Shown: positions 24,496-33,122 of the stretch, piece after piece
How positions within the stretch are numbered: the stretch's first letter is position 1
Layout of the letters: each line of letters begins with the position of its first letter
Origin: Flavobacteriales bacterium
GTDB taxonomy: Bacteria > Bacteroidota > Bacteroidia > Flavobacteriales_D > Crocinitomicaceae
Assembly (NCBI GenBank): GCA_947449575.1
Contig: CANFRV010000034.1
Location: forward strand, 1-33,122
DNA: 33,122 bases
Direction: 5' to 3'
Made by a program: the position numbers and the translations under genes
Notes under the pieces: generated by a model
Database searches by the model: none
What the model was told of the DNA's origin: nothing
Seen by the model: only the letters and a program-made list of their open reading frames with translations

Positions 24496-26568
24496 ATGGT
24501 ATTATTCAATCGAGAATTAAGTTGGTTATCTTTCAATGAAAGAGTATTGCAAGAAGCAATGGATCGCAATGTTCCCCTCGTTGAAAGGATACATTTTTTA
24601 GGGATTTATTCCAATAACATGGATGAGTTTTTCCGTGTTAGAGTTGCAAATCTTCGTCGCTTAATATTAATTGGAGAAAAAAAAGTGGACGGTTTTGAAG
24701 GTACGCCGAAGGAATTATATATAGAAATTCGATCAATTGTCCTTAAGCAACAGAATGTCTTCGAAAAAGTATATCAAAAAATATTAGAGGAACTTTCAAA
24801 TGAAGGAATAGTTCAATTAGATGAGAATAATTTAAATGAATCCCAGAAGAAAGAATTATATGAATTTTTCAATATTAAATTAAAACATGAAATTGTTCCT
24901 ATAATTTTAGATTCTAAAAATCCATTTCCACGCTTAAAAGATTATGCGATTTATTTGGCTATAAAAATGTTCACCGCTGAGGATTCTAAAGAGCAATATG
25001 CACTCATTCAAATTCCTCATAATTTCCCGCGTTTTTATCGGTTAAAAGATGATGAACAGAAAAAATATTTTATTCTTTTAGATGATATTATTAGAGTTCA
25101 TTTACCTTTTATTTTCTCCATTTTCACATTTGATTCTATCGAAGCGCACACATTTAAATTCACGCGAGATGCTGAATTAAATTTAGATGATGATATCGCG
25201 GTTTCCTTCATTGAAAAAATTGCTAGAAGTGTAAAAAACCGTAAAAAAGGAGAACCTGTTCGTTTTGTTTACGATCAAAAAATGCCAAAAGACCTTTTAG
25301 AATATTTAACTAAATCACTGAATTTAAAAAGAGGAATGAATATTATTCCTGGGGGTAAATATCATAATTTTAAAGATTTCACTTCTTTCCCAAGTTTTGA
25401 ACATCCAGATTTTCTGTATGAATCTCGCCCTTCGAATGCTCATCCAGATTTAGAAAATAAAAGAAGCCTTCTTAAAGTAGTATTGGAAAAAGACATCATG
25501 CTTCATTTTCCGTATCAGCGATTTGATTATGTAGTTGATTTATTGCGTGAAGCGGCGATTGACCTAAAAGTTACTTCCATTAAAATTAATGTGTATAGAG
25601 TTGCTAATCATTCGCAAGTTATGAATGCGCTATTGATCGCGGCCACTAACGGAAAAAGTGTGACTGTCGTTATGGAGCTGCAAGCACGATTTGACGAAGA
25701 AAACAACTTATATTGGGCCAATAAATTGAGGGAAAATGGAATTAAAGTCTTATACGGATTACCCGACTTAAAAATCCATTCTAAATTAATTCAAATAACG
25801 AGAAAATCAAAAGGGAAAGAATCTTTTATATCGTATATTGGAACAGGAAATTTTAATGAGCAATCATCAAGAATTTATGAAGATATAGGTTATTTAACTG
25901 CTGATCTGTCAATTTCAAAAGAAATTAAGAAAGTATTTTATTTAATTGAAAATCATTTTAAAAGGGGGCTTTTCCGTCATTTAATGGTTTCACCTTTTAA
26001 CACCAGAAGGAAAATCATTGCTTTAATTGAAAATGAGATTGCTTTTGCGAAAAAAAAGAAAAAAGGATTGATTCGCTTAAAATTAAACAATCTCGTTGAT
26101 AAAGAGATGATTGGAAAATTATATGACGCGAGCAAAGCAGGTGTCAAAGTTGAATTAATTATCCGTGGTGTTTGCAGTTTAGTTCCTGGAATAAAAAATC
26201 AAAGTGAGAATATAAAAGTAATTAGTATTGTTGATCGCTATTTAGAACATGCTAGGTTTATGATTTTTGGAAATAATGGAAATCCGATTTATTATATCAC
26301 AAGTGCGGATTGGATGGAACGAAATTTAGACAAACGAATAGAGGTTGGCTGCCCAATTCACTCTAAAAATTTGCAGGATGAATTGGATTTAATTTTTGAA
26401 TTTCAGTGGAAAGAAAATAATAAAGCACGCGTTATTGACGAAAAGCAGGTGAATAAATATCGAAGAATTCGTAAAAACGAACCTTTTCATTCGCAGGAAG
26501 AATTATATAAATATTATATGATTGAGCCAACTACTGATCTTTTAGATGGAACGTTGATCAAGGATTAA
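24496..26568 (+). CDS. ppk1: Polyphosphate kinase 1
   Basis: 690 residues from the ATG at 24496, matching PPK1 (about 690). A longer frame from 24415 crosses the presumptive promoter region and is not used. It makes polyphosphate from ATP reversibly at the inner membrane. N domain: FNRELSWLSFNERVLQEAMD, then NMDEFFRVRVANLRRL. Head domain: PFPRLKDYAIYLAIK. The catalytic C1/C2 part has LHFPYQRFDYVVDLLREAA, IKINVYRVA, VMELQARFDEENN, LKIHSKLIQITRK (autophosphorylated His in IHSK) and YIGTGNFNEQSSRIYEDIGY. A second PLD-like site is EHARFMIFGNNGNP, ITSADWMERNLDKRIEVGCP. It is preceded by a terminator and followed by tatD with its own promoter. Confidence 0.97.
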   Translation: MVLFNRELSWLSFNERVLQEAMDRNVPLVERIHFLGIYSNNMDEFFRVRVANLRRLILIGEKKVDGFEGTPKELYIEIRSIVLKQQNVFEKVYQKILEELSNEGIVQLDENNLNESQKKELYEFFNIKLKHEIVPIILDSKNPFPRLKDYAIYLAIKMFTAEDSKEQYALIQIPHNFPRFYRLKDDEQKKYFILLDDIIRVHLPFIFSIFTFDSIEAHTFKFTRDAELNLDDDIAVSFIEKIARSVKNRKKGEPVRFVYDQKMPKDLLEYLTKSLNLKRGMNIIPGGKYHNFKDFTSFPSFEHPDFLYESRPSNAHPDLENKRSLLKVVLEKDIMLHFPYQRFDYVVDLLREAAIDLKVTSIKINVYRVANHSQVMNALLIAATNGKSVTVVMELQARFDEENNLYWANKLRENGIKVLYGLPDLKIHSKLIQITRKSKGKESFISYIGTGNFNEQSSRIYEDIGYLTADLSISKEIKKVFYLIENHFKRGLFRHLMVSPFNTRRKIIALIENEIAFAKKKKKGLIRLKLNNLVDKEMIGKLYDASKAGVKVELIIRGVCSLVPGIKNQSENIKVISIVDRYLEHARFMIFGNNGNPIYYITSADWMERNLDKRIEVGCPIHSKNLQDELDLIFEFQWKENNKARVIDEKQVNKYRRIRKNEPFHSQEELYKYYMIEPTTDLLDGTLIKD

Positions 26569-26586
26569 GAACATCGCTTGAACCTA

Positions 26587-26615
26587 TTTGAGTTGCGTTA
26601 AAATGTTTATCTTTG
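26587..26615 (+). promoter_or_regulatory. Promoter for tatD
   Basis: TTTG (26587-26590) and TATCTTTG (26608-26615) with a 17-base spacer form the best -33/-7 pair in the window. The ATG follows at 26640. An alternative TTG start at 26613 lies inside the -7 element and is rejected. Confidence 0.65.
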
Positions 26616-26639
26616 CCCTCTAAGGCAGATTTTCATCCT

Positions 26640-27419
26640 ATGTTTATTGATACACATACTCATTTATTTTCTGATTCTTTTAACGAAGATCGGGATGAAA
26701 TTGTTCGAAAAGCAATTTCTTGCGGTGTTGAGAAATTACTCCTTCCCAATATCGATATAGAAACAATTGATTCGATGCATGCACTGGTTGCTAAATATCC
26801 TCAAAATTGTTACGCAATGATGGGACTTCATCCAGGGCACGTGAAAGAGGATTGGAAGGAACAATTAGCAATAATAGAACACCATTTATTTTCGTCAAAA
26901 TATGTGGCTGTCGGTGAAATAGGGATGGATTTGTATTGGGATAAGACATTTCAAAAAGAACAAGAACTTGCATTTATTCAGCAAGTAAAATGGGCGAAAG
27001 AATTGAAACTTCCTATTGTTATTCATGCCAGAGAAACTTTTGAAGAAATTTTCAAGATCGTTGATACTCTATTGGATGAAAATTTAACAGGAATATTTCA
27101 CTGTTTTACAGGTGATTTAAAGCAAGCGCAGCATATCTTAGACTACAAAAATTTCAAATTAGGAATTGGAGGAGTTTTGACATACAAGAAATCAGAGTTA
27201 CACAAAGTGCTAGAGCAGATTTCTATTGAACATTTAGTGTTAGAAACAGACTCACCGTATCTGCCACCAGTACCTTTTAGAGGAAAAAGAAATGAGAGCA
27301 GTTATTTACCTCACATAGCAGAGCGATTAGCGGAAATTTATGCGATTACCTTAACAGAAGTTGAAGCGATTACGACTAGAAATGCACTAGAAATATTTAA
27401 TTTAGGTGAAAATGATTAA
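26640..27419 (+). CDS. tatD: TatD family metal-dependent hydrolase/deoxyribonuclease
   Basis: 259 residues, typical for TatD. It has a TIM-barrel amidohydrolase fold with MFIDTHTHLFSDSF (HxH metal ligands), MMGLHPGHVKEDW, AVGEIGMDLYWDKTFQKEQE, LPIVIHARETFEEI, GIFHCFTGDLKQA and HLVLETDSPYLPPVPFRGKR (catalytic Asp), then HIAERLAEI. Members act as Mg-dependent 3'-5' exonucleases in DNA repair or turnover. It lies between ppk1 (71 bases) and the asparaginase gene (79 bases) on the same strand, and may be read with the latter. Confidence 0.95.
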   Translation: MFIDTHTHLFSDSFNEDRDEIVRKAISCGVEKLLLPNIDIETIDSMHALVAKYPQNCYAMMGLHPGHVKEDWKEQLAIIEHHLFSSKYVAVGEIGMDLYWDKTFQKEQELAFIQQVKWAKELKLPIVIHARETFEEIFKIVDTLLDENLTGIFHCFTGDLKQAQHILDYKNFKLGIGGVLTYKKSELHKVLEQISIEHLVLETDSPYLPPVPFRGKRNESSYLPHIAERLAEIYAITLTEVEAITTRNALEIFNLGEND

Positions 27420-27498
27420 ACTATTTGTACTATTTAAACGATCATTTTCATCCGTTCTTTGGTCCAGTATGTGGCTCAAAAATTAAAACAAAAATAGA

Positions 27499-28530
27499 AT
27501 GAAAGAGAAACCAAAATTACTGATCATCTATACAGGAGGAACAATTGGAATGGTGAAAGATCCAAAGTCGGGTCAACTTATTAGTTTTGATTTTGACCAT
27601 ATGTATAAGCATATTCCGGAACTCGAAAGATTACAAGTTACGCTTGAAACGGTCAGTTTTAACCCGCCCATAGACTCTTCAGAGATGAATCCAAATTTTT
27701 GGGCGGATATAGCACAGATGATCTATGACAGCTATAGCAATTATGATGGTTTTGTTGTGCTACACGGTTCAGATACAATGGCATATACAGCATCTGCATT
27801 GAGTTTTATGCTTCAAAATTTATCTAAACCAGTTATTTTAACGGGGTCTCAACTTCCAATTGGAACGATTCGTACCGACGGAAAAGAGAACTTAATTACC
27901 GCTATTGAAATCGCCGCATCAAAAGATGAAAAAGGGGAAAGTTTAATCAAAGAAGTTGCGGTTTATTTTGAATATTCTTTATACCGTGGAAATCGATGTT
28001 CGAAAGTTTCTGCCAATCAATTTGAAGCATTTAGTTCCCCCAATTATCCTGAATTGGCAGTCGCTGGAGTAGAAATAAATTATAATTTTGAACGAATTTT
28101 TACCCCTCTTTCAAAGGAATTAACCTTATTCACACATTTTGATAATCATGTTGCTTTGTTAAAGATTTTCCCAGGTTTTTCAGCAAATGTGTACAAAAAT
28201 TTATTCGATATTAATCAAGTAAAAGGAATTATCATGGAGACATTTGGAGCCGGTAATGCACCAAGTAATGATGAATTCCGCCAATTAATTGTCAACTATA
28301 TTGAAAAAGGAGGGATCATCTTGAATATTACGCAATGTAGTTCAGGAAGTGTTCAACAAGGAAAATACGAAACGAGTTCATTTTTTGACAAGATCGGTGT
28401 TATTTCTGGAAAAGATATGACTACAGAAGCCGCACTCGCAAAAATGATGTATTTATTGGGAACAGAGAAAACGAAAGAAGCGGTTGAAAGTAAATTAGCA
28501 ATTTCTTTGCAAGGAGAAATGACGGAATAG
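27499..28530 (+). CDS. ansA: Type I (cytoplasmic) L-asparaginase
   Basis: 343 residues, as for type I enzymes (about 335-350), with no signal peptide. It hydrolyses asparagine to aspartate and ammonia. The first catalytic Thr is in LIIYTGGTIGM. The second signature, VVLHGSDTMAYTASALSF, carries the SDT-like catalytic part. PVILTGSQLPIGTIRTDGKE, YRGNRCSKVSANQFEAFSSP, GIIMETFGAGNAPSNDE and NITQCSSGSV are typical of the AnsA group. It is convergent with the TerB-like gene, with a hairpin between them. Confidence 0.95.
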   Translation: MKEKPKLLIIYTGGTIGMVKDPKSGQLISFDFDHMYKHIPELERLQVTLETVSFNPPIDSSEMNPNFWADIAQMIYDSYSNYDGFVVLHGSDTMAYTASALSFMLQNLSKPVILTGSQLPIGTIRTDGKENLITAIEIAASKDEKGESLIKEVAVYFEYSLYRGNRCSKVSANQFEAFSSPNYPELAVAGVEINYNFERIFTPLSKELTLFTHFDNHVALLKIFPGFSANVYKNLFDINQVKGIIMETFGAGNAPSNDEFRQLIVNYIEKGGIILNITQCSSGSVQQGKYETSSFFDKIGVISGKDMTTEAALAKMMYLLGTEKTKEAVESKLAISLQGEMTE

Positions 28531-28573
28531 TTGACAAGTAGATTTTCTCCAAAATAAAAATTTTAAAGTTAAA

Positions 28574-28607
28574 CTACTAATGACATCATTATAAACGTCA
28601 TTAGTAG
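28574..28607. terminator. 11-bp perfect hairpin between convergent genes
   Basis: CTACTAATGAC (28574-28584) pairs with GTCATTAGTAG (28597-28607) around a 12-base loop. There is no strong T tract on the plus side. It lies 44 bases after ansA and 30 bases after the end of the opposite gene. Confidence 0.55.
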
Positions 28608-28636
28608 CACTTATAAACCTGTTTGCTCACAAAGAA

Positions 28637-29494
28637 CTAAGAAGAAAAACGAATAATCAAAATAAATGTGATTAGTACAACAGCAAATCCAATTAATATA
28701 TGGTATAACCTTTGAGTGTTGGCTTTTACACGCGCTTTAGCTTCATTAACTAAAACCTGAAGTTCATCATAACTCTTTTTATCATTCTTCATAGATAAGC
28801 CTGCTTTCATGTTAATTTGGTCCATTTTCTTCATCCAAACATTATTCCATGAGCTCAAGTACGCTCCTTTTTCAGTAGTTAGACTCATATAAGAAATTGT
28901 ATCTATCTTACTGAGTGAAAGATTTAAGAATTCGAATATTTCTTCACGTGAATTTGGAACAGGAAAATTCATAATTAATTCTTCTTTTCGGACATCCGTT
29001 GTAGACCATTTAGCTGATTTGGACTTATTAATCAAAAAGTTAATAAGCTTTAATGGAATTAGGATCCAATAAAAAAACAACCACTTAAAAAGAGTTCCAA
29101 TACCAACTGAAGAATTGGTGCTCTCAAAAAGATTTTCTTTCCTATTACTTTCCAGTTCATCCAGCTTTTCAAAAAATTTCATTATATTATGAGAAGCCTC
29201 TACATTTCTAAATTCAGAACCACAATCTTGACATTTTGTAGAAAACGATTCAGCTATTGCGCCACAGGCAGGGCATTTTTTCACATTACCTAACTTGTCC
29301 GATTTTGGAGCTGCGGCTTGCTCATTCTTAACGTTATTTTTTTCAAATAACTTTGCTTCTAGAACCATTTCAAACTCATCAAGGTCTAGGCCAAAAGATT
29401 CTGCTTTTTTGAAAAGTATTTGCTTTTCTTTTTCTGTCAATTCACCATCCGCTATTGCTAAGTTGATGAGATTTTCAATTTGTTCGTTGTACAT
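28637..29494 (-). CDS. TerB-like, zinc-ribbon membrane protein, function unknown
   Basis: 285 residues. Residues 1-50 resemble a TerB-like helical module (NLAIADGELTEKEKQILFKK, AESFGLDLDEFEMVL), with the ADGELTEKE acidic loop of TerB/DjlA proteins. Residues 74-91 are a zinc ribbon (CPACG, CQDCG). Residues about 131-155 (GTLFKWLFFYWILIPLKLIN) form a membrane-associated hydrophobic segment. Residues about 170-255 are helical and charged. The C-terminus (YHILIGFAVVLITFILIIRF) is a clear membrane helix, suggesting a tail anchor. TerB modules occur in tellurite and stress proteins, but no ter genes are nearby. Function is not assignable. Confidence 0.82.
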   Translation of the reverse strand: MYNEQIENLINLAIADGELTEKEKQILFKKAESFGLDLDEFEMVLEAKLFEKNNVKNEQAAAPKSDKLGNVKKCPACGAIAESFSTKCQDCGSEFRNVEASHNIMKFFEKLDELESNRKENLFESTNSSVGIGTLFKWLFFYWILIPLKLINFLINKSKSAKWSTTDVRKEELIMNFPVPNSREEIFEFLNLSLSKIDTISYMSLTTEKGAYLSSWNNVWMKKMDQINMKAGLSMKNDKKSYDELQVLVNEAKARVKANTQRLYHILIGFAVVLITFILIIRFSS

Positions 29495-29604
29495 AATTCG
29501 TTCTGTTTTTTTATCATTTTTGGTAACTATAGTAGGTGGTTACCTTCACCGTTATTATTAGCTTTTACTTTTTTTAATCTGTGTTTTTCAGGTATTAAAT
29601 AATC

Positions 29605-30183
29605 TCAATTACTAGTAAATGACGATAAATATTCCAAATATTTCTCAATGTCAGACAAAGTAATCGTGCTAAAGTTAGTCATTCCTGACTTACCATTGAC
29701 CTTATATTCTCCAGTTAAAAGATTAATACTTTGCATTTCTCCAAAATTTATTGAACTATCATAATTGATCAACCGCATGTTTTTTAAATCCTTAAAGTAC
29801 TTAAATTTTAAAGAGAGTGTATAATTGGACCCAAAGCCAGCTGTTTCGGTTATTGCTAAAATATGATCATCAAAGGTAAATTCATTTATCATGTCTGCAT
29901 CCAGAGGAAACCAGGAATAAATTTTGTCGACCTCATATCGAGAAGTAAGATACACAACTGCGATTACTTGAGTTTCATCCTGATTAATGCATAAAATAGC
30001 CAAATCCTTTTTATTGTCATTATCAAAATCTCCCTCACATCGAACTTCTTTCTCATCACTATTAGTGTATGCATGAAACCCTTTTGGTAACGAAAAAATG
30101 GTCTGGCTAAAGGTTTGAAAACTACTTAATGTTATGTATACACTAATTATGAACAAAAGGCATTTTTTCATAGTATATTTCAT
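29605..30183 (-). CDS. Secreted protein with a single FG-GAP/VCBS-like calcium-site motif
   Basis: 192 residues. MKYTMKKCLLFIISVYITLS and SFQTFSQ form the signal peptide; an alternative start at the second Met (MKKCLLF) gives 188 residues. The motif EGDFDNDNKKDLAILCIN (about residues 50-67) matches the DxDxDGxxDL calcium loop of FG-GAP/VCBS repeats, but only one copy is present. The rest alternates strands (AVVYLTSRYEVDKIYSW, FTFDDHILAITETAGF, YTLSLKFKYF). There is no T9SS sorting domain, so it is probably periplasmic. No clear partner gene. Confidence 0.75.
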   Translation of the reverse strand: MKYTMKKCLLFIISVYITLSSFQTFSQTIFSLPKGFHAYTNSDEKEVRCEGDFDNDNKKDLAILCINQDETQVIAVVYLTSRYEVDKIYSWFPLDADMINEFTFDDHILAITETAGFGSNYTLSLKFKYFKDLKNMRLINYDSSINFGEMQSINLLTGEYKVNGKSGMTNFSTITLSDIEKYLEYLSSFTSN

Positions 30184-30824
30184 TTTTATTATTAATATTC
30201 TCCGTCCTGAACTTTTTATTTAGTGTGTCGTTTAAACTTTTTTTAGCTATTGACAACCCTTGATTTTACTGGTTTACTTATCTTTTCATCTTTTATTATA
30301 ATTAAAAAAGAGATACTTTGATTGTCAACGAAAACGTAGAATATCATTATCAATTCCTTACTAATAATTCTGTAGAGCTATTTATTTAAATTTGAAATTT
30401 GGAAGCGTAATTCGAAATTGTGATTCATGATTTGTGCTTTAGTAAATTGACTTGCATTCATTATATTGTAATAATTTCTCGTTAATAAGGTTATTCCCAA
30501 AGTTGATGATAAACTTAGTTTTAATTTTTTACATTTGCAAATCGACCTTAAGAATAGTTTTTGGGGTAGGTTGGCGCGATAAATAGCAACTTCCCTTTTT
30601 TATTTTATAAAAAACCGCTATTAAATAACGATTTATTTTTTCTTTGATTCTTCTATTTTGATGAACTGTCTCAGAATATAGGACATTCAGAAGAGCTAAA
30701 CATTGTTTTTCTAGCAGTTTACTTTCCCTTGTTCTAGAAAGAAACACTAATAGAACGTAAATCATTTATGTTCTGAATTTTAAATAGGTTCATTTACTCA
30801 TAACCGTCCGACGAGTAATTCTTT
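30184..30824. other. 641-base intergenic region without a supported gene
   Basis: Very AT-rich. A 78-codon minus-strand frame (30529-30765) lacks recognisable content and I do not call it. A TACATTTG (-7-like) element at 30530-30537 faces right but is followed by no gene. TTGACAA near 30249 and TTGTCAA near 30323 form a distant inverted pair. It could be an eroded gene or regulatory sequence. Confidence 0.5.
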
Positions 30825-31178
30825 TTACTCCAAAATCAATTCAATCATGGGATCCCAAACAATTTGAGAAAAATTCTGAATCTGATCTTCTTTCACTATT
30901 ACACCTTCTTGCTCTAATAATTCTTGCATTCTACTGGGTGGAAAAAAATGCATTTTACCTGTCAACAAACCATTTCTATTCACAACTCTATGAGCAGGAA
31001 TATCGTCAAAATCGTGTGATTTATTCATGGCCCAACCAACCATTCTACTTGATCGAGCAGCACCAAGGTATTTAGCAATTGCTCCATAAGAAGTAACTCT
31101 ACCGGCCGGTATTAATTTCACCACTTCAAAAACATTCTCAAAGAAATCTTTGTTTTTATCAGGAATGCTGGTAATCAT
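30825..31178 (-). CDS. Alkyltransferase-like (ATL/MGMT family) DNA-binding protein
   Basis: 117 residues, the MGMT C-terminal domain alone. FFENVFEVVKLIPAGRVTSY, GAIAKYLGAARSSRMVGWAM (helix-turn-helix with Arg finger) and IPAHRVVNRNGLLTGKMHF are family-typical. The active-site PCHR is PAHR (residues 61-64), so the methyl-accepting cysteine is missing and the protein should not repair DNA itself. ATL proteins bind O6-alkylguanine, flip it and pass lesions to nucleotide excision repair. It starts two bases after the stop of the monooxygenase-like gene, hence probably one transcript, though the functions appear unrelated. Confidence 0.92.
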   Translation of the reverse strand: MITSIPDKNKDFFENVFEVVKLIPAGRVTSYGAIAKYLGAARSSRMVGWAMNKSHDFDDIPAHRVVNRNGLLTGKMHFFPPSRMQELLEQEGVIVKEDQIQNFSQIVWDPMIELILE

Positions 31179-31180
31179 CT

Positions 31181-32737
31181 TTACAGTCGGATAATTCTTT
31201 TCGTCATTAATTTCCCATTTAAATTAATGGAAACGAAATATAAACCTTTATGAACAGAAATACCTTGTTCATTTTTACCATCCCAATTTATTTGTACCTT
31301 CTTTGAAGTCACTTTTGAATTCGAAACTAATTTATTGACAACATTTCCTTGCGTGTCATAGATATACATGGATAATTTATCCCCAATGCTAGCTTCTAAT
31401 GAAATTATTGTTTCATCGCTCGAAGGGTTTGGAGAGATCACAACATCTCCCATTTCATCCTTTGTTATATCTTTTAAGGCAGCTCCCATTAGTGCTTGTA
31501 AATCATACGTTTCATCGCCTGCTTGATACAACATGTAATGAAAATAAACCAAAAACATTTCATCACTTGTATTTAAACCAGGACCTATAGTAATCGGCGG
31601 AGAATTTGGGTTATGTGGATTAGAAGCCGTATTGTCATACACGCCAATCCCCTTGATAATTGTTCCAGTAGGCGCTTTAATAATGTTTTTAAAGAAATAA
31701 AAATCTTGCCAATGGAAATCCCATTTAGGAATATCAATAAAACGTAAGGTATCTAAAGCAGGAGTAATACCAAATGCTTTGATACTTTTTCCAATCAAAT
31801 GCTGATGAGGAAATACGCTCAAAATGGACATATTAGTGCTTAATGGTGGGTAGGAATCAGTAACGGTTGTTAAAACGTTAGGGGGTAAATTGAATGCCCA
31901 ATTTTCTATAATTCGACCGGCAAATACTTCCCGAATTCCTGTTTCTCCAATTGGATAGAAATGAAAAATCACTTTCGTACTATCAAACTCGCCGTATGTT
32001 CCATTCGGGTAATGCATATTAAAATAAATATTAGAACCTGCGGGCAGAGACATCCCTAATTTCAGTGGTGAAGTAGTCGGTAAAGTCATTGGTGATGAGC
32101 CAGGAGTATATCCTGCGATTAAAACTGTAGTAGAATTAGATGGACTTGAACAATTACCTCCAATACTGTCGGTTACTTCCGTCCCCGCGGGATCTACAAA
32201 AATAAGGGCATGATGCACAATTTGTCTATTTCCAGGAATAATTTCTATTGATTTTATTTTTCTATCTACCAATAGACCACTAGGTACGGAAAAACAAGCG
32301 TAATCGTCTCCCAATGCGGAAGCCTTACTCATATAAGTAGGAATTCGAACTTCTAAATCACCTGCACCTAGCAATGCGCCAACAGAAAAAATAGGAATCG
32401 GCGGCGTGGAAGCTGCATCTCCTTCAGGCGCTCCTAGTCCAATCCAAGTTAAGATTGTTGCTTTTTCTGTCGCTGTCAAAGAGCGATCATGTTGATATGC
32501 TTGATATGTTTTACTTGGAGGCCAAGGAGGCATCTCATCCGCTGTAACATACGATTGAATAGTTGCCGCAAGTGGACTAACTTCTGTGAAAGTCGTTAAT
32601 GGAGTAGCTGCAATACCTGCAGGATTGTGACATTTTGCACATTTATTATAAAAGATGCTTGCTACCTCTCCACTCCACGTTTGTGAATTAACTATAAATC
32701 CAAGAAAGGAAAATGTAAATAGTAAGATTGTTTTCAT
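31181..32737 (-). CDS. Secreted haem/copper monooxygenase-like protein with T9SS type A sorting domain
   Basis: 518 residues with signal peptide MKTILLFTFSFLGFIVNS. Residues 33-37 (CAKCH) are a c-type haem-binding CxxCH in a short cytochrome-like domain (IFYNKCAKCHNPAG, DEMPPWPP). Residues about 125-415 resemble the copper type II ascorbate-dependent monooxygenase fold. Six candidate copper ligands are present: His175-His176 (VHHALIF) and His242 (NMHYP) for one site; His311, His313 (FPHQHLIG) and Met394 (DEMFLVYFHY) for the other. These match the PHM pattern. The C-terminal ~90 residues (ISPNPSSDETIIS, YIYDTQGNVV, LYFVSINLNGK, KRIIRL) are a type A sorting domain with an FlgD-like look. The substrate is unknown. 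It is first in a transcript with the ATL gene. Confidence 0.88.
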   Translation of the reverse strand: MKTILLFTFSFLGFIVNSQTWSGEVASIFYNKCAKCHNPAGIAATPLTTFTEVSPLAATIQSYVTADEMPPWPPSKTYQAYQHDRSLTATEKATILTWIGLGAPEGDAASTPPIPIFSVGALLGAGDLEVRIPTYMSKASALGDDYACFSVPSGLLVDRKIKSIEIIPGNRQIVHHALIFVDPAGTEVTDSIGGNCSSPSNSTTVLIAGYTPGSSPMTLPTTSPLKLGMSLPAGSNIYFNMHYPNGTYGEFDSTKVIFHFYPIGETGIREVFAGRIIENWAFNLPPNVLTTVTDSYPPLSTNMSILSVFPHQHLIGKSIKAFGITPALDTLRFIDIPKWDFHWQDFYFFKNIIKAPTGTIIKGIGVYDNTASNPHNPNSPPITIGPGLNTSDEMFLVYFHYMLYQAGDETYDLQALMGAALKDITKDEMGDVVISPNPSSDETIISLEASIGDKLSMYIYDTQGNVVNKLVSNSKVTSKKVQINWDGKNEQGISVHKGLYFVSINLNGKLMTKRIIRL

Positions 32738-33122
32738 ATGTGTTTTATTTATTTTTTATAGGTAAAATGGAAAACTAGCTTTAGCTCTTCCTTAAAGTTT
32801 ATCTGCATTACTTCCTCGCAAGCGAGTTTCTAATCATGACTATTTCAATCTATAAAGTAATCAATGAAATACGTTTTCTTTATCGCAAATTAAGAATAAA
32901 CTTTTTAATATGAACATATAAGGTTAAAAATTATCACTTTACCTTTTATACGTCATACAAAAAAAGAATTATTTCACTAGTGTCCGATAAAAATATGAAT
33001 TAATCCTTTTACTCACAGAAATACTTTATTTTATTGGAACTTATTGATGAAATTGAAAAGTAAGCCCCCTACATTTTATGAACTACTAAATTTCAGTTGA
33101 AGTTGCGGATCGTATTCTGTGA
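32738..33122. other. 385-base right-edge region without a supported gene
   Basis: It holds the AT-rich leader of the monooxygenase-like gene, then non-coding sequence. On the minus strand, 33122-33076 is open and ends in TAA (...EYDPQLQLKFSSS); this could be the tail of a gene entering from the right, but 15 codons are too few to call. A GTGTCCGATAAAA word is at 32980-32992. Confidence 0.4.

Noticed and set aside
30529-30765. 78-codon minus-strand ORF
   Set aside because: No recognisable motif, no promoter or start context, and it lies in a long AT-rich gap; not enough support.
32980-32992. GTGTCCGATAAAA word as an insertion-sequence end
   Set aside because: No inverted partner or transposase is visible before the window ends.

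Overview
The window is AT-rich, low-GC chromosomal DNA from a member of Bacteroidota, most likely a gliding or T9SS-bearing flavobacterium (Crocinitomicaceae-like is a guess). Evidence: three proteins with C-terminal type IX secretion sorting domains, a PorP/SprF-family outer-membrane protein, MKK-type signal peptides ending in Q, PKD 'WDFGDG' domains, and several TAnnTTTG promoter elements of the Bacteroidota kind. Shine-Dalgarno sequences are weak or absent.

Layout. 1-7224 (+): the 3' part of a giant T9SS-exported surface protein, whose visible start is a 660-bp tandem repeat (4.75 copies) followed by PKD domains and a type B sorting domain. It is translationally coupled to a PorP/SprF partner. 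7225-9494: accessory debris around one secreted LamG protein. It holds a probable IS110-family transposase tail, a perfect 22-bp inverted repeat (terminator), and a frameshifted C-terminal remnant of a DnaE-type polymerase directly behind yebC. 9495-17821: housekeeping genes, mostly on the minus strand: yebC, a saccharopine dehydrogenase-like gene (+), a MORN/YwqK-like secreted protein, the yicC-gmk-nadD cluster, a DMT exporter with an ArsC/Spx-like protein, and a secreted barrel-like protein. A 560-bp degenerate tandem array lies between yicC and gmk.

18063-20851 (+): hemA-hemC-hemD operon for the C5 tetrapyrrole pathway, followed by tRNA-Arg(CCT) on the minus strand. 21172-24362: a small barrel-like outer-membrane protein, a GT4 glycosyltransferase, an MBL-fold hydrolase and a lipoprotein with a clear terminator. 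24496-28530 (+): ppk1, tatD and a type I asparaginase. 28637-32737 (-): a TerB/zinc-ribbon/membrane protein, a secreted FG-GAP-like protein, an alkyltransferase-like protein (PAHR in place of PCHR), and a large secreted haem/copper monooxygenase-like T9SS cargo.

Most of the window is ordinary chromosomal housekeeping sequence. The signals most worth a second look are the mosaic 660-bp repeat, the yicC-gmk repeat array with one minus-strand promoter-like -7 element per unit, and two gene remnants (transposase tail, DnaE tail) that simple ORF calling misses. No clearly new multi-gene system was found.
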